Positions 39,969-51,409 of a stretch of 64,000 nucleotides of DNA are shown piece by piece. Origin of the DNA: Adineta steineri (lineage: Eukaryota; Rotifera; Eurotatoria; Adinetida; Adinetidae); contig CAJNOI010000063.1 in the NCBI GenBank assembly GCA_905250115.1, positions 57,554-121,553 of the forward strand. The letters are read 5' to 3'. The translations under genes and the position numbers were made by a program. Under the pieces are notes generated by a model. The model worked only from the letters and a program-made list of their open reading frames with translations, was not told the origin of the DNA and did no database searches. Within the stretch, counting starts at the first letter, position 1. The number at the start of each line of letters is the position of its first letter.

Positions 39969-39978
39969 NNNNNNNNNN
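39969..39978. other. Assembly gap (10 N)
   Basis: Ten undetermined bases join two contigs. The true distance is unknown, and the minus-strand gene on the right runs straight into the gap, so sequence is missing here. Confidence 0.98.
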
Positions 39979-40755
39979 ATCTAATGTTCGAAGTGCTCGA
40001 TTAAGCATTTCATAAGTAAAACACTCACGTGTATACCACCAGATTGCTTGTTCTGGACGATAATTACGTTGAAATTCATCAATAATGTTTAATTGAGTCA
40101 TGTTGTCATGATAAAATTTATGGTAATACATTGCTAAGTCCTTGACAGCTTGTTTGTGATCATGTTCCATTTCAAGGAGAATCTCTTTGAATATTTGTGT
40201 GTACATGTAATTTGGCTCTAGTTGATTCAGGCTTTCATTGGACATCGCTTCAGTCGTTGTGACAAAGCTTATAGGAATTGAATTCTGATTGACTTGTTTG
40301 ACACCTTCTTTTAAGACGTCACAGATGTCCATGATATTATCATGAACACCCTTGATCTTTCTCCAGTTCTTGGCCCATTGTTGATGGTAGGATACGTTGC
40401 CACAAAATATATAAATGGCATCTAATGACTGCATGCCATGAATTTCAGGAACTAAATGTTGTCCAAGTGAGCCCGATGTAATGACGAACGCTTTTTCATC
40501 ATTGAGTTTGCGGACAAACTCGATACATTCGTCTGGTTGAGTGCATATAGTAACATCGTTGATCACAGCTCGGAGTTGTGTCAACGTATTTTGACAATCC
40601 TTATTAGTTTGGTCGATATTTGCATCGACCCAAACCAATAGATAGTTTAGAATCATACGCTGACGTGTCGGTGTCGTTGCTGTTGTAATAGTGGTGTTAG
40701 AGTCGCCTGAACTGGACGCTGAACCAAAATTGTTCTGTGATTTTTTTGCGATCAT
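39979..40755 (-). CDS. N-terminal part of a rotifer-type ADP-ribosyltransferase-like protein (cut by gap)
   Basis: An open frame of 259 residues starts MIAKKSQNNFGS and runs into the gap without a stop. The segment YLLVWVDANIDQ, AFVITSGSLGQHLVPEIHG, AIYIFCGNVSYHQQWA and the tail IWWYTRECFTYEMLNRALRT resembles the N-terminal region of a large bdelloid family. There it precedes an arginine-type ADP-ribosyltransferase fold and often TPR repeats; this is from general knowledge of the family, not a search. No catalytic R-S-E residues are visible because that part is missing. Third codon positions hold clearly more G and C than in UBR4 or SRCAP. A function in signalling or defence is possible but unproven. 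Confidence 0.6.
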
Positions 40756-42597
40756 ATTGGTGTGAATTGTAACCTGACGATGAATGTGAACTTATAAATA
40801 AGTGTTGTTATTTGAATAAACGCAGAGATTACAGTATCGGTTTATATAGGCAACGACTTGTTTTTTTCTCGATGTTTCTGCGACACATAACGGTTGTAAT
40901 ATTTTGTCGGGATGAGAAGATAAACTCTACCTAGTTACTATTGAGAACACGATTACAAAATATGACAGAAAAAGAAAGAGAACCGAAGAAAAAGTAGTAA
41001 TTTACAACATTGAAACCAACCAAACTTAAAGAAGACAACACGCTACTTTATTTTATCTTTTTTTTCCTTCCAACTTGGTGTTATCTGTGTTGGCGCAATT
41101 ACTTCAGTATGTCAATGCGTAGCGAACACTTTTTCGCCGGATGGATGTGAGAAGAAAAAGAAACATAATTCTCTCTGTGAGTTTCTTTTTCTCTCTCTCA
41201 CTTGGTCGTTCATTATTTTGTTATTTCATCAGTGTGGTTCAGCAGCGTTCAAATTTTCTAAAAAGGAAACTCGAACATACCTCAAAAACCCCTGAGCGAA
41301 AGAGCTAATATGTAACAGAATACTTTGTTTGTAGTGCTATGCTGTATACGCTAATGACATCATACATATTGTCGGGATTTATTGTGTTGTAGCGTAGTGC
41401 AGATGTCAATCGTAATGTTTGAATTGTTTACTATAAGCTTCGGAAATGTTTGACTTTTTTGATTGAATGTGAACATAGTCGATATCTATAATGATTAACT
41501 TAATAGGAATGATCTGATGCAGTCGACTACTAATTTAAACAGTAACGAGTATATTAAAATTGCTACAATACTATTATACTGAGAGTGGTAACATACAATG
41601 AAGGAAGATGAGTTAATTGTGTTTTGATAGCATTGTATTCATTCACAGTTTCTCTAATTATCTTTCAAAAAAATAGTTTTAGAATAGTTATAGTGCTGCT
41701 ATTGCTTATAAAGGGTACTTTACTTTTTAATTAAGAACGACAAACACGATGTATTAGAGAAATTTGCATTCTTTCGGACTTACATATGCTAGATCAAATA
41801 TTGATAATATATATCGAAAGTTTATAAAATAAAAATATCTGATATACTTATTTTGTAAATTTTGTAGCTACGATATCGATCATCATCACAGCTACCACAG
41901 TAACAACTACTTCATATATAAGCACAATTAATATTTCTAGATTTACAAGTGTCACCTCTTTGTGATAAGGATATAGATGGGAGGGAGTCACAATGTGAAT
42001 GTTTTCGGATAGTATACTTATCTTTCATCAATATTTACACTCAAATTCATCATCAATCTGCTTTGAAATTGATATATATATTCATGCATTGACACTTTTC
42101 GATGCACGTTGGCCATAATCATCTATTCAGCTTTTTCCTATTATCATGATATAGAATGTCAGAGATTAGATTTTAGTTTTCTATTAAAATAGCCTAATTG
42201 AAGTCTGCTACTATACATTCCAGTATCAGTGAAAATTGAACAATTTAATTTTAGTTTCGAGAAACACGACAATAATTCGATTGCAATGCAATGCAACTTA
42301 ATCAGTAACAAAGTTAATATTAAAATTGATTCACGTAACAAATTTTAGACGAATAATAAGATAATTTTAATAAATATATTTCATTCGTAAATTCTTTCAA
42401 AGATACATATAAAACAACATTAATTCGAATGTATAGAGATAAATAAAATAAATAACAAATACAAAACAACATCAAAAAGAAAATAGATGATTTACATGTA
42501 ATCTATCGTATCTGAACGATATACAAGAATATTTTGAATTGACTGCCGACTAGAAACGTGAGATAAAACATATTGCATATGCATTGGTGACTGAAAT
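40756..42597. other. Intergenic, 1.8 kb, no gene seen
   Basis: AT-rich with short pyrimidine runs (TTTCTCTCTCTC near 41189-41200). Open frames are short and lack codon bias or splice context. Confidence 0.5.
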
Positions 42598-43695
42598 TTA
42601 AACTTTTTCTTGAAGTGTCGAAGACAAAAGTGGAGAGACAACGCCACTATATTCTTCTATTCCTGTTTCATGAGCTAAATGAGAAAAAAAAATGCTACAT
42701 ATGCACTTTATAATAAATAGTTATACCTGATTTTCGATCTCGAGTAATAAAACTAAGACGATTATTTTGATTTGTTACTTCACAACAGAAATAACAAAAT
42801 AATATTGAACATATAGCAAATAAAATGACTGATACAAGTACAAAAAATAGAATAACTTTGGCACGAAATGATAATGGTTCATGATGATGGCCTAATAAAA
42901 AATCATTTAATACTTTTTTTACTAAATATTTCTATTCACATACCATATTCACAATTTGCTTCATCTACACCGTTAGGACAATTTTTATAACGATCACAAA
43001 CAAGACTTCGTTCAATACAATAGGTATCCGAAAAACAATCAAAATTACATGGTGTATACATTCCTAGAAAAAGAAATTTGTATGAACTAGAAAAAAAGAA
43101 CGTTTTTCAACTAAAATATTACGTGTTTTTATTTTTAATGGTGTAACAACCATTGAAAATTTTGATAATGGTAATTTTTCTGATCGATAATATGTTACTG
43201 TTAATTGTTCTGTATCAAAATAATATTCACTACCATTTTGTGTATTACAATCAATATTTATCATTTCACCTGATCCCGCTTTAATCGTTATATTTTCCGT
43301 TAAACATAACGGTTGAGCAAGTAGATGTAGATAAAATCTTGTTGATATAGGCAAATTAGGTATTAATGATCCATTTTGAGCAGTTGGTAAACAACAACTT
43401 TCAATATTTAATACACATTTACCAATCCATGGTGTTCTATATAAACAAAAAATAACAAATAAATAATAATGATCTATGTTAGAAACTAACCCAGCATAAC
43501 GAATTATGCCTGCATCAGGTGTAAATTTACTGAGTGGATTACAATATGGTCCATATGTATTTTCCATATTAACTAAAAAGATTAAGTTTCTTTTTTAAAG
43601 TAATGTCTTTATCAAGAGATCATCTTACAATATGTCACTTTGGCGCATGAAGATGAAAAATACAAGAGAAGAAAAATAGTAATTAGTGGCAACAT
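42598..43695 (-). CDS. CUB-like / LDL-receptor class A / transmembrane protein, paralogue A
   Basis: Six exons (43629-43695, 43491-43572, 43123-43436, 42944-43063, 42727-42891, 42598-42674) encode 274 residues in phase. The signal peptide is MLPLITIFLLLYFSSSCA. A Cys-containing extracellular domain of about 130 residues resembles a degenerate CUB domain. Exon 4 is an LDL-receptor class A repeat: DCFSDTYCIERSLVC then NCPNGVDEANC, with six cysteines and the acidic calcium site. Exon 5 has one membrane helix (VILFFVLVSVILFAICSILF), and exon 6 a short cytosolic tail. The layout recalls NETO-like and other small CUB/LDLa type I membrane proteins, but orthology is not claimed. Paralogue B lies 211 bases upstream on the same strand. 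Confidence 0.78.
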
Positions 43696-43906
43696 CTGAA
43701 AAAAAAAGAGAGAATAGTGAACTTTCTTAATATATTAATTTTATTTCTGAATTAAAGTGAATATGGAACACACGTTAAATGTTTTTAACAAAACGACAAA
43801 ATTACATTGAAAAGAAGCAAATACAATCTGACAAAAGTGAACAATAAAGCAGCTGGATTTTAATAAATGAAGATCTTTAATCTATTATTTTTCTATCTGA
43901 TCTAAT

Positions 43907-45140
43907 TTATTCCAAACGAGGATAAATTGGTTTAGTCGAATCAATAATTAAGGCTGGAGGTCCTGTATATTGTTGTTGAGGTAAAATTTCTACAACAGTT
44001 GCTGGTGCTGTAAGTCCTTTCATTAAACCAGCATCTTCACCAGAAATAGTAATATCACCTTCTAGAATATTTTAATTATTTTATAGATAAAATAAAATAG
44101 GAAAATATATTTTCAACTAACTTTGAATAGTATTACTTCCTTTTTTTGAGCGAAAACGTCGAACAATTCCATTACATGCAGCTCGACAACAACAACAAAT
44201 TAAAACTTGAAAAGAAAAAAATTAATTAGAAAATATATTTTTATTTTCTTCATTACCTGTTGATAAGATACAAAAAAGCATAATTAATGCTAACGTTATC
44301 AGAATAATTGCAGTTATTGAAATACCATCTGATGATGCATCTAAATACATCAAAATTTGAATATTATAAATACCGTTAGAAATACATACTATGACAATTT
44401 CGTTCATCATAACCACTTGGACATTCAGAACGTCCATTACATTGAAGTTTTCTATCAATACATGAATTAGGATAATCAATTTGACATTGAAAAAATATAT
44501 CGCTATCATCACAAGGTTCTAAAATTCCGCAAAACATTTTTCATAATCAAATTTTATTTTTTAATAGTACCTTTAGCTAATGCAACAACTTGTACTTGTG
44601 TTGTTCGTTTTCTTTCTTCACTATTTAGATTTCGTTTATATGTTAAACGAATTGTGTTACAAAGCATTTCAATTTTATTTTTACTCGTATGACATGTAAA
44701 TTGTTTTGGTGCTGATGTTACCTATATAAATATCAAATTAGAGTAAAGTAAAAAATAAAAGATGGAATATTTTACTTGATTAATTAAATTATTATCAGGA
44801 AGACAATCAATTGTAAGAGTTGAAGCGCAATCCATTTCCCGAGATAAAAATAATCCAAAACCATTTTGTATATTTTTTAACCAAGGATTAGTTATAAATA
44901 CTGAACAACTATCTTTTCCATAGGCAATTTTAGGTGAAAATTTAACTAAAGTTGCATAATTTTTATCGATTGTTTTGTTATTATTTTCCGATGACCAACA
45001 ATCATCATCAGAATTGATTACAACTAAAACATAAATTTCATTCTTTAAATTTTATATAAAATATATATACACTTACTTTCATGATAATATGGTGATGAAA
45101 AAATGACTGGTAGAAAACAAATAATAAATATATATTTCAT
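43907..45140 (-). CDS. CUB-like / LDL-receptor class A / transmembrane protein, paralogue B
   Basis: Seven exons (45077-45140, 44776-45023, 44571-44721, 44390-44518, 44257-44340, 44122-44205, 43907-44061) encode 304 residues in phase. The order matches its neighbour: signal peptide (MKYIFIICFLPVIFSS), Cys-bearing CUB-like region, and an LDLa exon (DIFFQCQIDYPNSCI, then CPSGYDERNC). Next is a membrane helix (SITAIILITLALIMLFCIL), then a juxtamembrane Cys cluster (ICCCC), probably palmitoylated, and basic residues. The tail carries a PPALIIDSTKP segment. It is longer in the tail than paralogue A. The shared LDLa-exon and TM-exon order shows tandem duplication. Confidence 0.78.
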
Positions 45141-45656
45141 ATTTTAATCTAGAAAATTAATTCGAATTATTTACTTTTTTTCACACAAATATATATAAGA
45201 AATAATTCATTTAAAAAATAATATACATACATGAATTTTAATAATGAAGGAGCATATAAGATAAATAGAAATTATCATTTTATAGAAATGTATGCTCACT
45301 CTCTCTCTCTCTCGTTCTCTACATATAAACGATAGAATTTTGATTTTACTCTATACATAAAATGAACAAAATAATGTTAGTAGTAATTAAATCTTATGTT
45401 TATATACAAAAGACAGCATAGAAATAAACGTAAGATAGATTAACAATGAAAATCATCATTATTCAAGACGAAGAAAAATGAAGTTTTCTTTTTAGGAAAT
45501 GAAAATATAATACACACAGAAACAAATGATAAAATATAACCGGATAATACACTTTGCATGTTTTTTTTAAAAAAAAAGAAAGAAAGAAAGAAAATAATCG
45601 TAGAATATTATACATACTACTAAAATGAAAGTTTTCTATACCACGATCGTGGAATA
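45141..45656. other. Intergenic with a CT microsatellite
   Basis: A CTCACTCTCTCTCTCTCTCG tract lies at about 45296-45315, and a GAAA-type run near 45575-45593. No gene is seen. Confidence 0.5.
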
Positions 45657-47171
45657 TTAATGAGGATGTCTAGTAATATAATTTCTTTGTATTATATTTC
45701 CATCCGTTGATTCTGAATTAAGATCAATTCCGTTTGTTGTAGAAATAATTGATGAAAAATCAAGATTTGATTCGTTTTGTGATGGTCGTGTTGATGAATG
45801 AAATATCTTTGTTTCAGTTAAAATAGCACGTAATTGTGTATTTTCACGTTCAGCTCGAGCTAAATTATCACTTAATTGTTTTATTTGTGATTTACATTGT
45901 TCTAAATTTCCTTCAAGCTGTTCAATATAATTTCGACGACGTTCACGACAACGTCTTGCTGCTTCACGATTACTATCACGTATTTGTTTTTTACGTTGAT
46001 CATCTGAACCACCGTTATTGTTGTCATTTTGACTATTATTATCATTTGATGATGATGAAAATGATGAACGTAATCCTATGGTATTATTTGATGTTGAAAT
46101 GATTTTTAGCCGTTTTGTACCTGATGATTGATCACTTGACGTAACTTCATTTATAATCGCGGGTTGAGAAATAACAATTGAATTCGTTTTCGATGATGCT
46201 GTAGCTGAAAATATAGAAAAAAAATGCAAATTCTGAAGAGAATAATGTAAATTTAATTACCAATAATAGCTTGGGATAATGTTCGTTTATTATTGAGTAT
46301 AACTGGTTGTTGTTGTTGTTTAATAATCGTTGGATGTGCTCCATTTTGATTTGATCGGAATTGCATTGTATAGGATGGCTCTATATTATTATCTATTTGT
46401 GAATTTGAATCAATCGTATGTGTTAAAATAGGTAAATCATGCATACGTTGAAAATTATTATTATTATCTTCATCAATTGAATTTTCATCATCATGATTAA
46501 GTTTATTTAATTGAGATAAATGATTAGTTGGTGATGTTGCTTCTGTATGGGATTGACTTCGTCGAAGAAATTGTTTTTTTGGTGAAACAATTACACCCAT
46601 GTTATGTGTTGGTGATGTATCAAGACGATTACTATCACTTATTGTTACTTCGCGTTCGACGTTGTCTCTAGTAGGATATTTTCCAAATGATTCAATATCA
46701 TTCATAACCTTAAGAAAAAGAAAAGAAATATGAGATGAGACAAATGTCATGATTCATAATTTTGATGATTCACTTTACCTCGGCTGTAGATGGTATGTCA
46801 ACAGGGAGACCATCATCTTGAGTAGGAGGCAACGATGTATTTTTCTCAATTGATAAACCTCCAGCTTTAACTATTTTTTGAAAAGGTGATTCAGTTGGTT
46901 GACGAGAATGTATAATTTGTTTAAGGTCATTTTCTATGTTTAATAGTTTAATTTCGGCTGATGAAACAGGGAATGAATCACCATCATCATCATTTGTTGT
47001 TGTTGTTGTTGTTGTTATTGTTAACCGATTAGCAGTTGAATTTTGATTATTATTATCATTATCATTATGATCATTTGTAGAAGTTGTATTTGAAGGTTTA
47101 TAGAACAATTGATTTACACTGAGATTTGGTGTCATTAAAGATGGAGTGTCTAATATATTCGGTGTTTCCAT
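45657..47171 (-). CDS. bZIP transcription factor, ATF2-like
   Basis: Three exons (46779-47171, 46261-46708, 45657-46204) encode 462 residues in phase. The C-terminal part has a basic region (NREAARRCRERRRNYIEQLE) followed by a leucine zipper. Its NxxAAxxCR core is of the ATF2/CREB class. The N-terminus has METPNILDTPSLMTPN and, further on, a SPFQKIVKAGGLS segment recalling the SPFENEFKKA region of ATF2. Many low-complexity Asn/Thr/Gln stretches lie between. The zinc finger found at the N-terminus of vertebrate ATF2 is absent. It should act in the nucleus as a dimer on CRE-like sites. The start is the ATG at 47171; the frame is also open through an upstream TTG. Confidence 0.78.
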
Positions 47172-48106
47172 ATTTTGAATTTGTATTGACAAGGATTATT
47201 ATACTAGAGAAGACATATTTTTTTTCTCAATTATTTGTAATACAAAATAGAAAAAATAGGGATGGACGTATTACAACAAAAAATTTGATACGTGAAAATA
47301 TGTTAGAAAATATATTCTCTTTTACAACTAAAAAAACACGTCTCAGTATTGTGTTCTATTTTGTTTTTATCTTTTTGGTATTTTAGGAACAAATAAACAA
47401 ATAAACATATTAGTACATAAAAAACAAAAACAACATAAAGAAAGAAAAATAGGCTTAATAAATAATTATGAATGGTTAAAATTATTCATCCATCAATAAT
47501 CCATAAAAAATTTTATTAAATATATTCGTTATTTTAAAGAGTATTGATAATTAAAAAAATAATCGTAATTAATTAAATGTTTTCATCAACAGATGTCGCA
47601 CTAGTCATTTTACTACGACGAAATAAATAATATAATTGTTCGGAACTAAAAATTTGCTTTTTAGGACACTCCAACACCTAGAGAATATATTCACATGAAT
47701 GTGTAATTTTTTATCCGAAGCCCTCAAGATGGTTATATAATAATTTCCTTTAGATTTTTTCTGTTCAAATACAAAACAGAAGATTATATTTAACAATTAA
47801 ATAATTATTACATTCAATTCAAAAGATACATATATATATATATAGATAGACAGATAAATAATGAGATAAATCAATACATTGAGAAGAAGAAGAAAAAAAA
47901 ACGAAAAAGAACAAATGAGAATTCATTCCACTGTTTTGACTTTGTGCACAAAACGAAAAAAAGAAAAGAAAGAAAAATGCAGATCAATCAAAGAATAAGT
48001 CAATAAAGGCAATTCTCATAAAATAAATATCTAAATTTCATACAATAAATATTCTCATTTATCGTGAATTATTAATGCACATTCAAAGATCAATAAGATT
48101 TTTTGC
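47172..48106. other. Intergenic, 0.9 kb, bZIP to CLINT1
   Basis: No gene is seen. A TATATATATATATAGATAGACAGATA microsatellite lies at about 47831-47856. It should hold the bZIP promoter and the CLINT1 3' UTR. Confidence 0.5.
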
Positions 48107-50844
48107 TTATTTCTTATTTGAATTTGAAAATATTGGTTGAGTATTGGCATTGAATGATGGAAAACCAGAACTAGTTGGACTTGTCGGACTAGTTAATTGA
48201 TTAAGTGGTAAACCATTTTTGTGTGGATCACCACGTGTATGTGGGATTAAATTATTTAATGATATATCTAATTTTCCTTGAGCAGATGACCAAGTATTCT
48301 AAAAAAAAGAAGAAAATTGTTATACTTATAATGAATTTCCTTGTTATTCAGTTGTAGACTTACGTTAAATAAATTTGCATGAGTTTGCGGTTGCACTGAT
48401 GATTGCATCATAGTTTGTTGTTGAAACATAGGTGGACGTGTAAATAATTGTTGTTGATTAGGTAAAAACATTGTTGGTTGAGTTTGTGGCATACTAAAAA
48501 GATCTAGATCATTGGATGGAGTTTTATTGGTTGTTTGAAAAAGATTAGTTGATGATTCAAATGATGCAAATGGATCGAATGTGTCTGACGATGATGTAGT
48601 TTGTGTTGATGGCGTTGGCCAAAGTGATGGCTGAATTCTAAATAATTCAATTGAATTTTTTCTTTAGTTGATGAATTCAAATTTCAAAAATAAACATACG
48701 GAGAACTTGGAGATACAGCCTCTTGAAATTGACCAAAATCTTCATCTTGTGAAGCTTGAACATAAGGTGTAAACTCTACATCATCACCTAATAAATCAAC
48801 AACTGGTGCTTGTGTTATTGGTTTATTATTTGTAGTAGTAAACTAAAATAAAGAGTTAATAAGATATTCATTTAATTTAATATAAATAATAAAATTTGTA
48901 TCAGCTTGTGCAAACGAGTCTAACAATTTAATTTGTTAAATAGCTGTCTACATCTGAATGATGGTTTCTTATTCGATGGATTGATTAAATTTAACAATCA
49001 TTTATAGAATTAATATTGTTAATTTTAATCATTATCGATAATAAATAAAAATGTTATACTGTGTATTCAAATAAAGAAACGCCAAGTGTATTTTAATTTC
49101 ACTCGCGTAGGGTTGATGAATACAAAATTACTCTTGGCAAATTCATAACACGATGAATATGGGAATAATTCATTATGTTTTCAAGATTTGCCTTTGAAAT
49201 TATTCCTTTAATTACCTTTGGTTTATTTTGTATTTCATTCTTTTGATCTTTTTTCCATGATGTTGATTTTGAATTTTGATTTTCTTCATCACTAAAAATT
49301 ATAATCATATATATATATTGAAAATGTTTATTAAAATTTGCTCAGATTAGAATGAATGGATAGTAAATGCAATCATCAAATACATATCAGATGACGCGCA
49401 TGAAGATAATCATCATAGCTAATTTTAATAAATGTTTACCTTATATCAGCTGAATAATCTTGAGATTTATTCGAAACATAATCTTTCGTTTTAGTAAAGT
49501 TTTGTTCACTTTTTGATTTTTTATATTCATGTGAATCATGAAAATCTTTCTTTTTTGTTGAATATGATTCATCATTATCATTCCATCGATCACCTTAATT
49601 ATTAATCAGATTAAAAAATAAATAAAAGATTATAGAATATAACATACTATAACGATGCGATGATGATTCATTACTCATACCAATATATTTATCTCGATTA
49701 GCTTTTGCTCTTTTACGTTCATCACGAATACGATCATCATCTTGAATAAATTCAATTAATTCTTTTACTTTATGACGAACTGAAAAAACGATATTTATTA
49801 AGATAAAAAATTTTTTTTGAAAATTATTTCTTACTATTAATTCCTTGATCTTTGCCATGTTCATCATGATGAGCAAAATTTTCTAAACTTTTAAGGTCAT
49901 AAAGATGTTCACGTGCAGATGTAACGACTTTATCACTACCATTTTTGATTAAATATGTTAACACAAGTAGTGACTAAAAGGCAAGAATGAAAAGAATTTA
50001 GTTCTATACACTTCTGTTGTTGATGAATGAGAAACACATTCCTTTTATGTTGACTATTTTTCTACATAAAAGCATTCGAACATCAGAAAGAAGAAAAAAA
50101 CTAAAACTATTTATAGTAATTACATAAAAAACATTGCCAACGGTGGACATATATCGAGACTAAGATAATCATCAACTTTCAATTACGTTCTCTCAAAGAA
50201 AAATATTCAAAGTGTGTCAAACAGTTACTGGCTATTTTCTCAACAAACATTAAAACGAAAATTTCCAAAAGTTGCGAAGAATATATTTATTATGAAGGGA
50301 GCGGAATGCGGTTATATTGGTGGTGACATATTTATTGACTGCATCAGTATGTGTAAATCATAATTGCACAATAAAAGATCTAGACAGGTTTCGTTACATT
50401 TATTCAAGGCCGGACCTATGTATATATACGTCTCCTTTCCTCAAGAGGTTAACACATTTCATTGATAGAGAACTAACGTTTGTTGTATAAAACATACTTT
50501 ATATGTTCGTCTCCAATATTTTTTATCTTGACCAAAGCATCGCTTCCAAAGCATTCCTATTAACTAAAGTAAATAGAAAAAAAATATTTTAATATAAAAT
50601 TTTGTGAAAAAATTTGTGTTTTTCTTACTTCATTATAATTTTCATGTGAATATGACAATTGTGATAGATCTTGTAATAATTTTCCAGGTGGTCCCCAAGA
50701 TTCATCATTTGTTGCTTCAACAACTTTCGCTTCGGTTTCTGAATAGTTCATAACTATATTTGTTGCTTTATCAAATAATTCTCGAACAACATAGGGCATT
50801 GCTGGTAAATAACTACTTATATTCATTTTACTTAGTTGATCCAT
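48107..50844 (-). CDS. CLINT1: Clathrin interactor 1 / epsinR (ENTH domain)
   Basis: This adaptor binds PI4P membranes, clathrin and AP-1 for trans-Golgi/endosome transport. Nine exons (50629-50844, 50498-50563, 49835-49973, 49648-49779, 49440-49593, 49216-49291, 48700-48842, 48364-48637, 48107-48298) encode 463 residues in phase. The ENTH domain spans the first four exons: ATNIVMNYSETEAKVVEATN, then LLVLTYLIKNGSDKVV, HHDEHGKDQGIN and ELIEFIQDDDRIRDE. The rest is disordered, with the clathrin-box-like VVDLLGDD and DFGQFQEA-type adaptor motifs. The end NTWSSAQGKLDISLNNLIP closely follows the CLINT1 C-terminus. The first methionine adds a few residues upstream of the usual start. The long second intron (50498 side, 49974-50497) is 524 bases. 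Confidence 0.92.
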
Positions 50845-51409
50845 CCTATGTATGTTCTACTTCTAATATCTATGATAAGAATCAAGATCGAATTGGATCA
50901 AGTAAACATCGGCGATGTCGCGATAACACCACTACCATTTGAATGGTTATGTGTAAACGCAATTCGGACTTCATTGTATTTTAAATTAGATATTCATTTG
51001 GATTTTATCTTACAAATTTAAAAAATAAAAATATTAAAATAAATTATTTTGAATGAAATGAAAAAAATAAAAATTTTCAGATGTCGCACATTGATTATGC
51101 AGACTCGTTACGATTATAACCAATTAAAAAGCATAAGTGTGTTTCATCTGATTGTATTTTTTTCGCTATGAATTTTGATATAAAAGTGAGTAATGTACTA
51201 AATACAGAAAAAAAGACCTCATTGAATCTCATAATTCAGGATATATTAAAAAATTTCGATCGTCGTTATGATATTACATATCGTCGTTTGAATAGAAGGT
51301 AGGTAAATGAACGATATATTTCACAATCTATTCTAATTAATATTTATTTTTTCATTAGGTCTTAATTATATCTATTTAAAAAACAACATGTGTTTTGATG
51401 TCACATATA
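50845..51409. promoter_or_regulatory. Bidirectional promoter region, CLINT1 / KIAA2013 homologue
   Basis: 565 bases lie between divergent start codons. No TATA box is clear and no other gene is seen. The ATG at 51388 is in another frame and opens only a short upstream frame. Confidence 0.4.

Noticed and set aside
40756-42597. tRNA or other structured RNA gene
   Set aside because: I found no A-box/B-box pair or cloverleaf by eye here or in the other intergenic regions. A tRNAscan-SE run would be needed to be sure.
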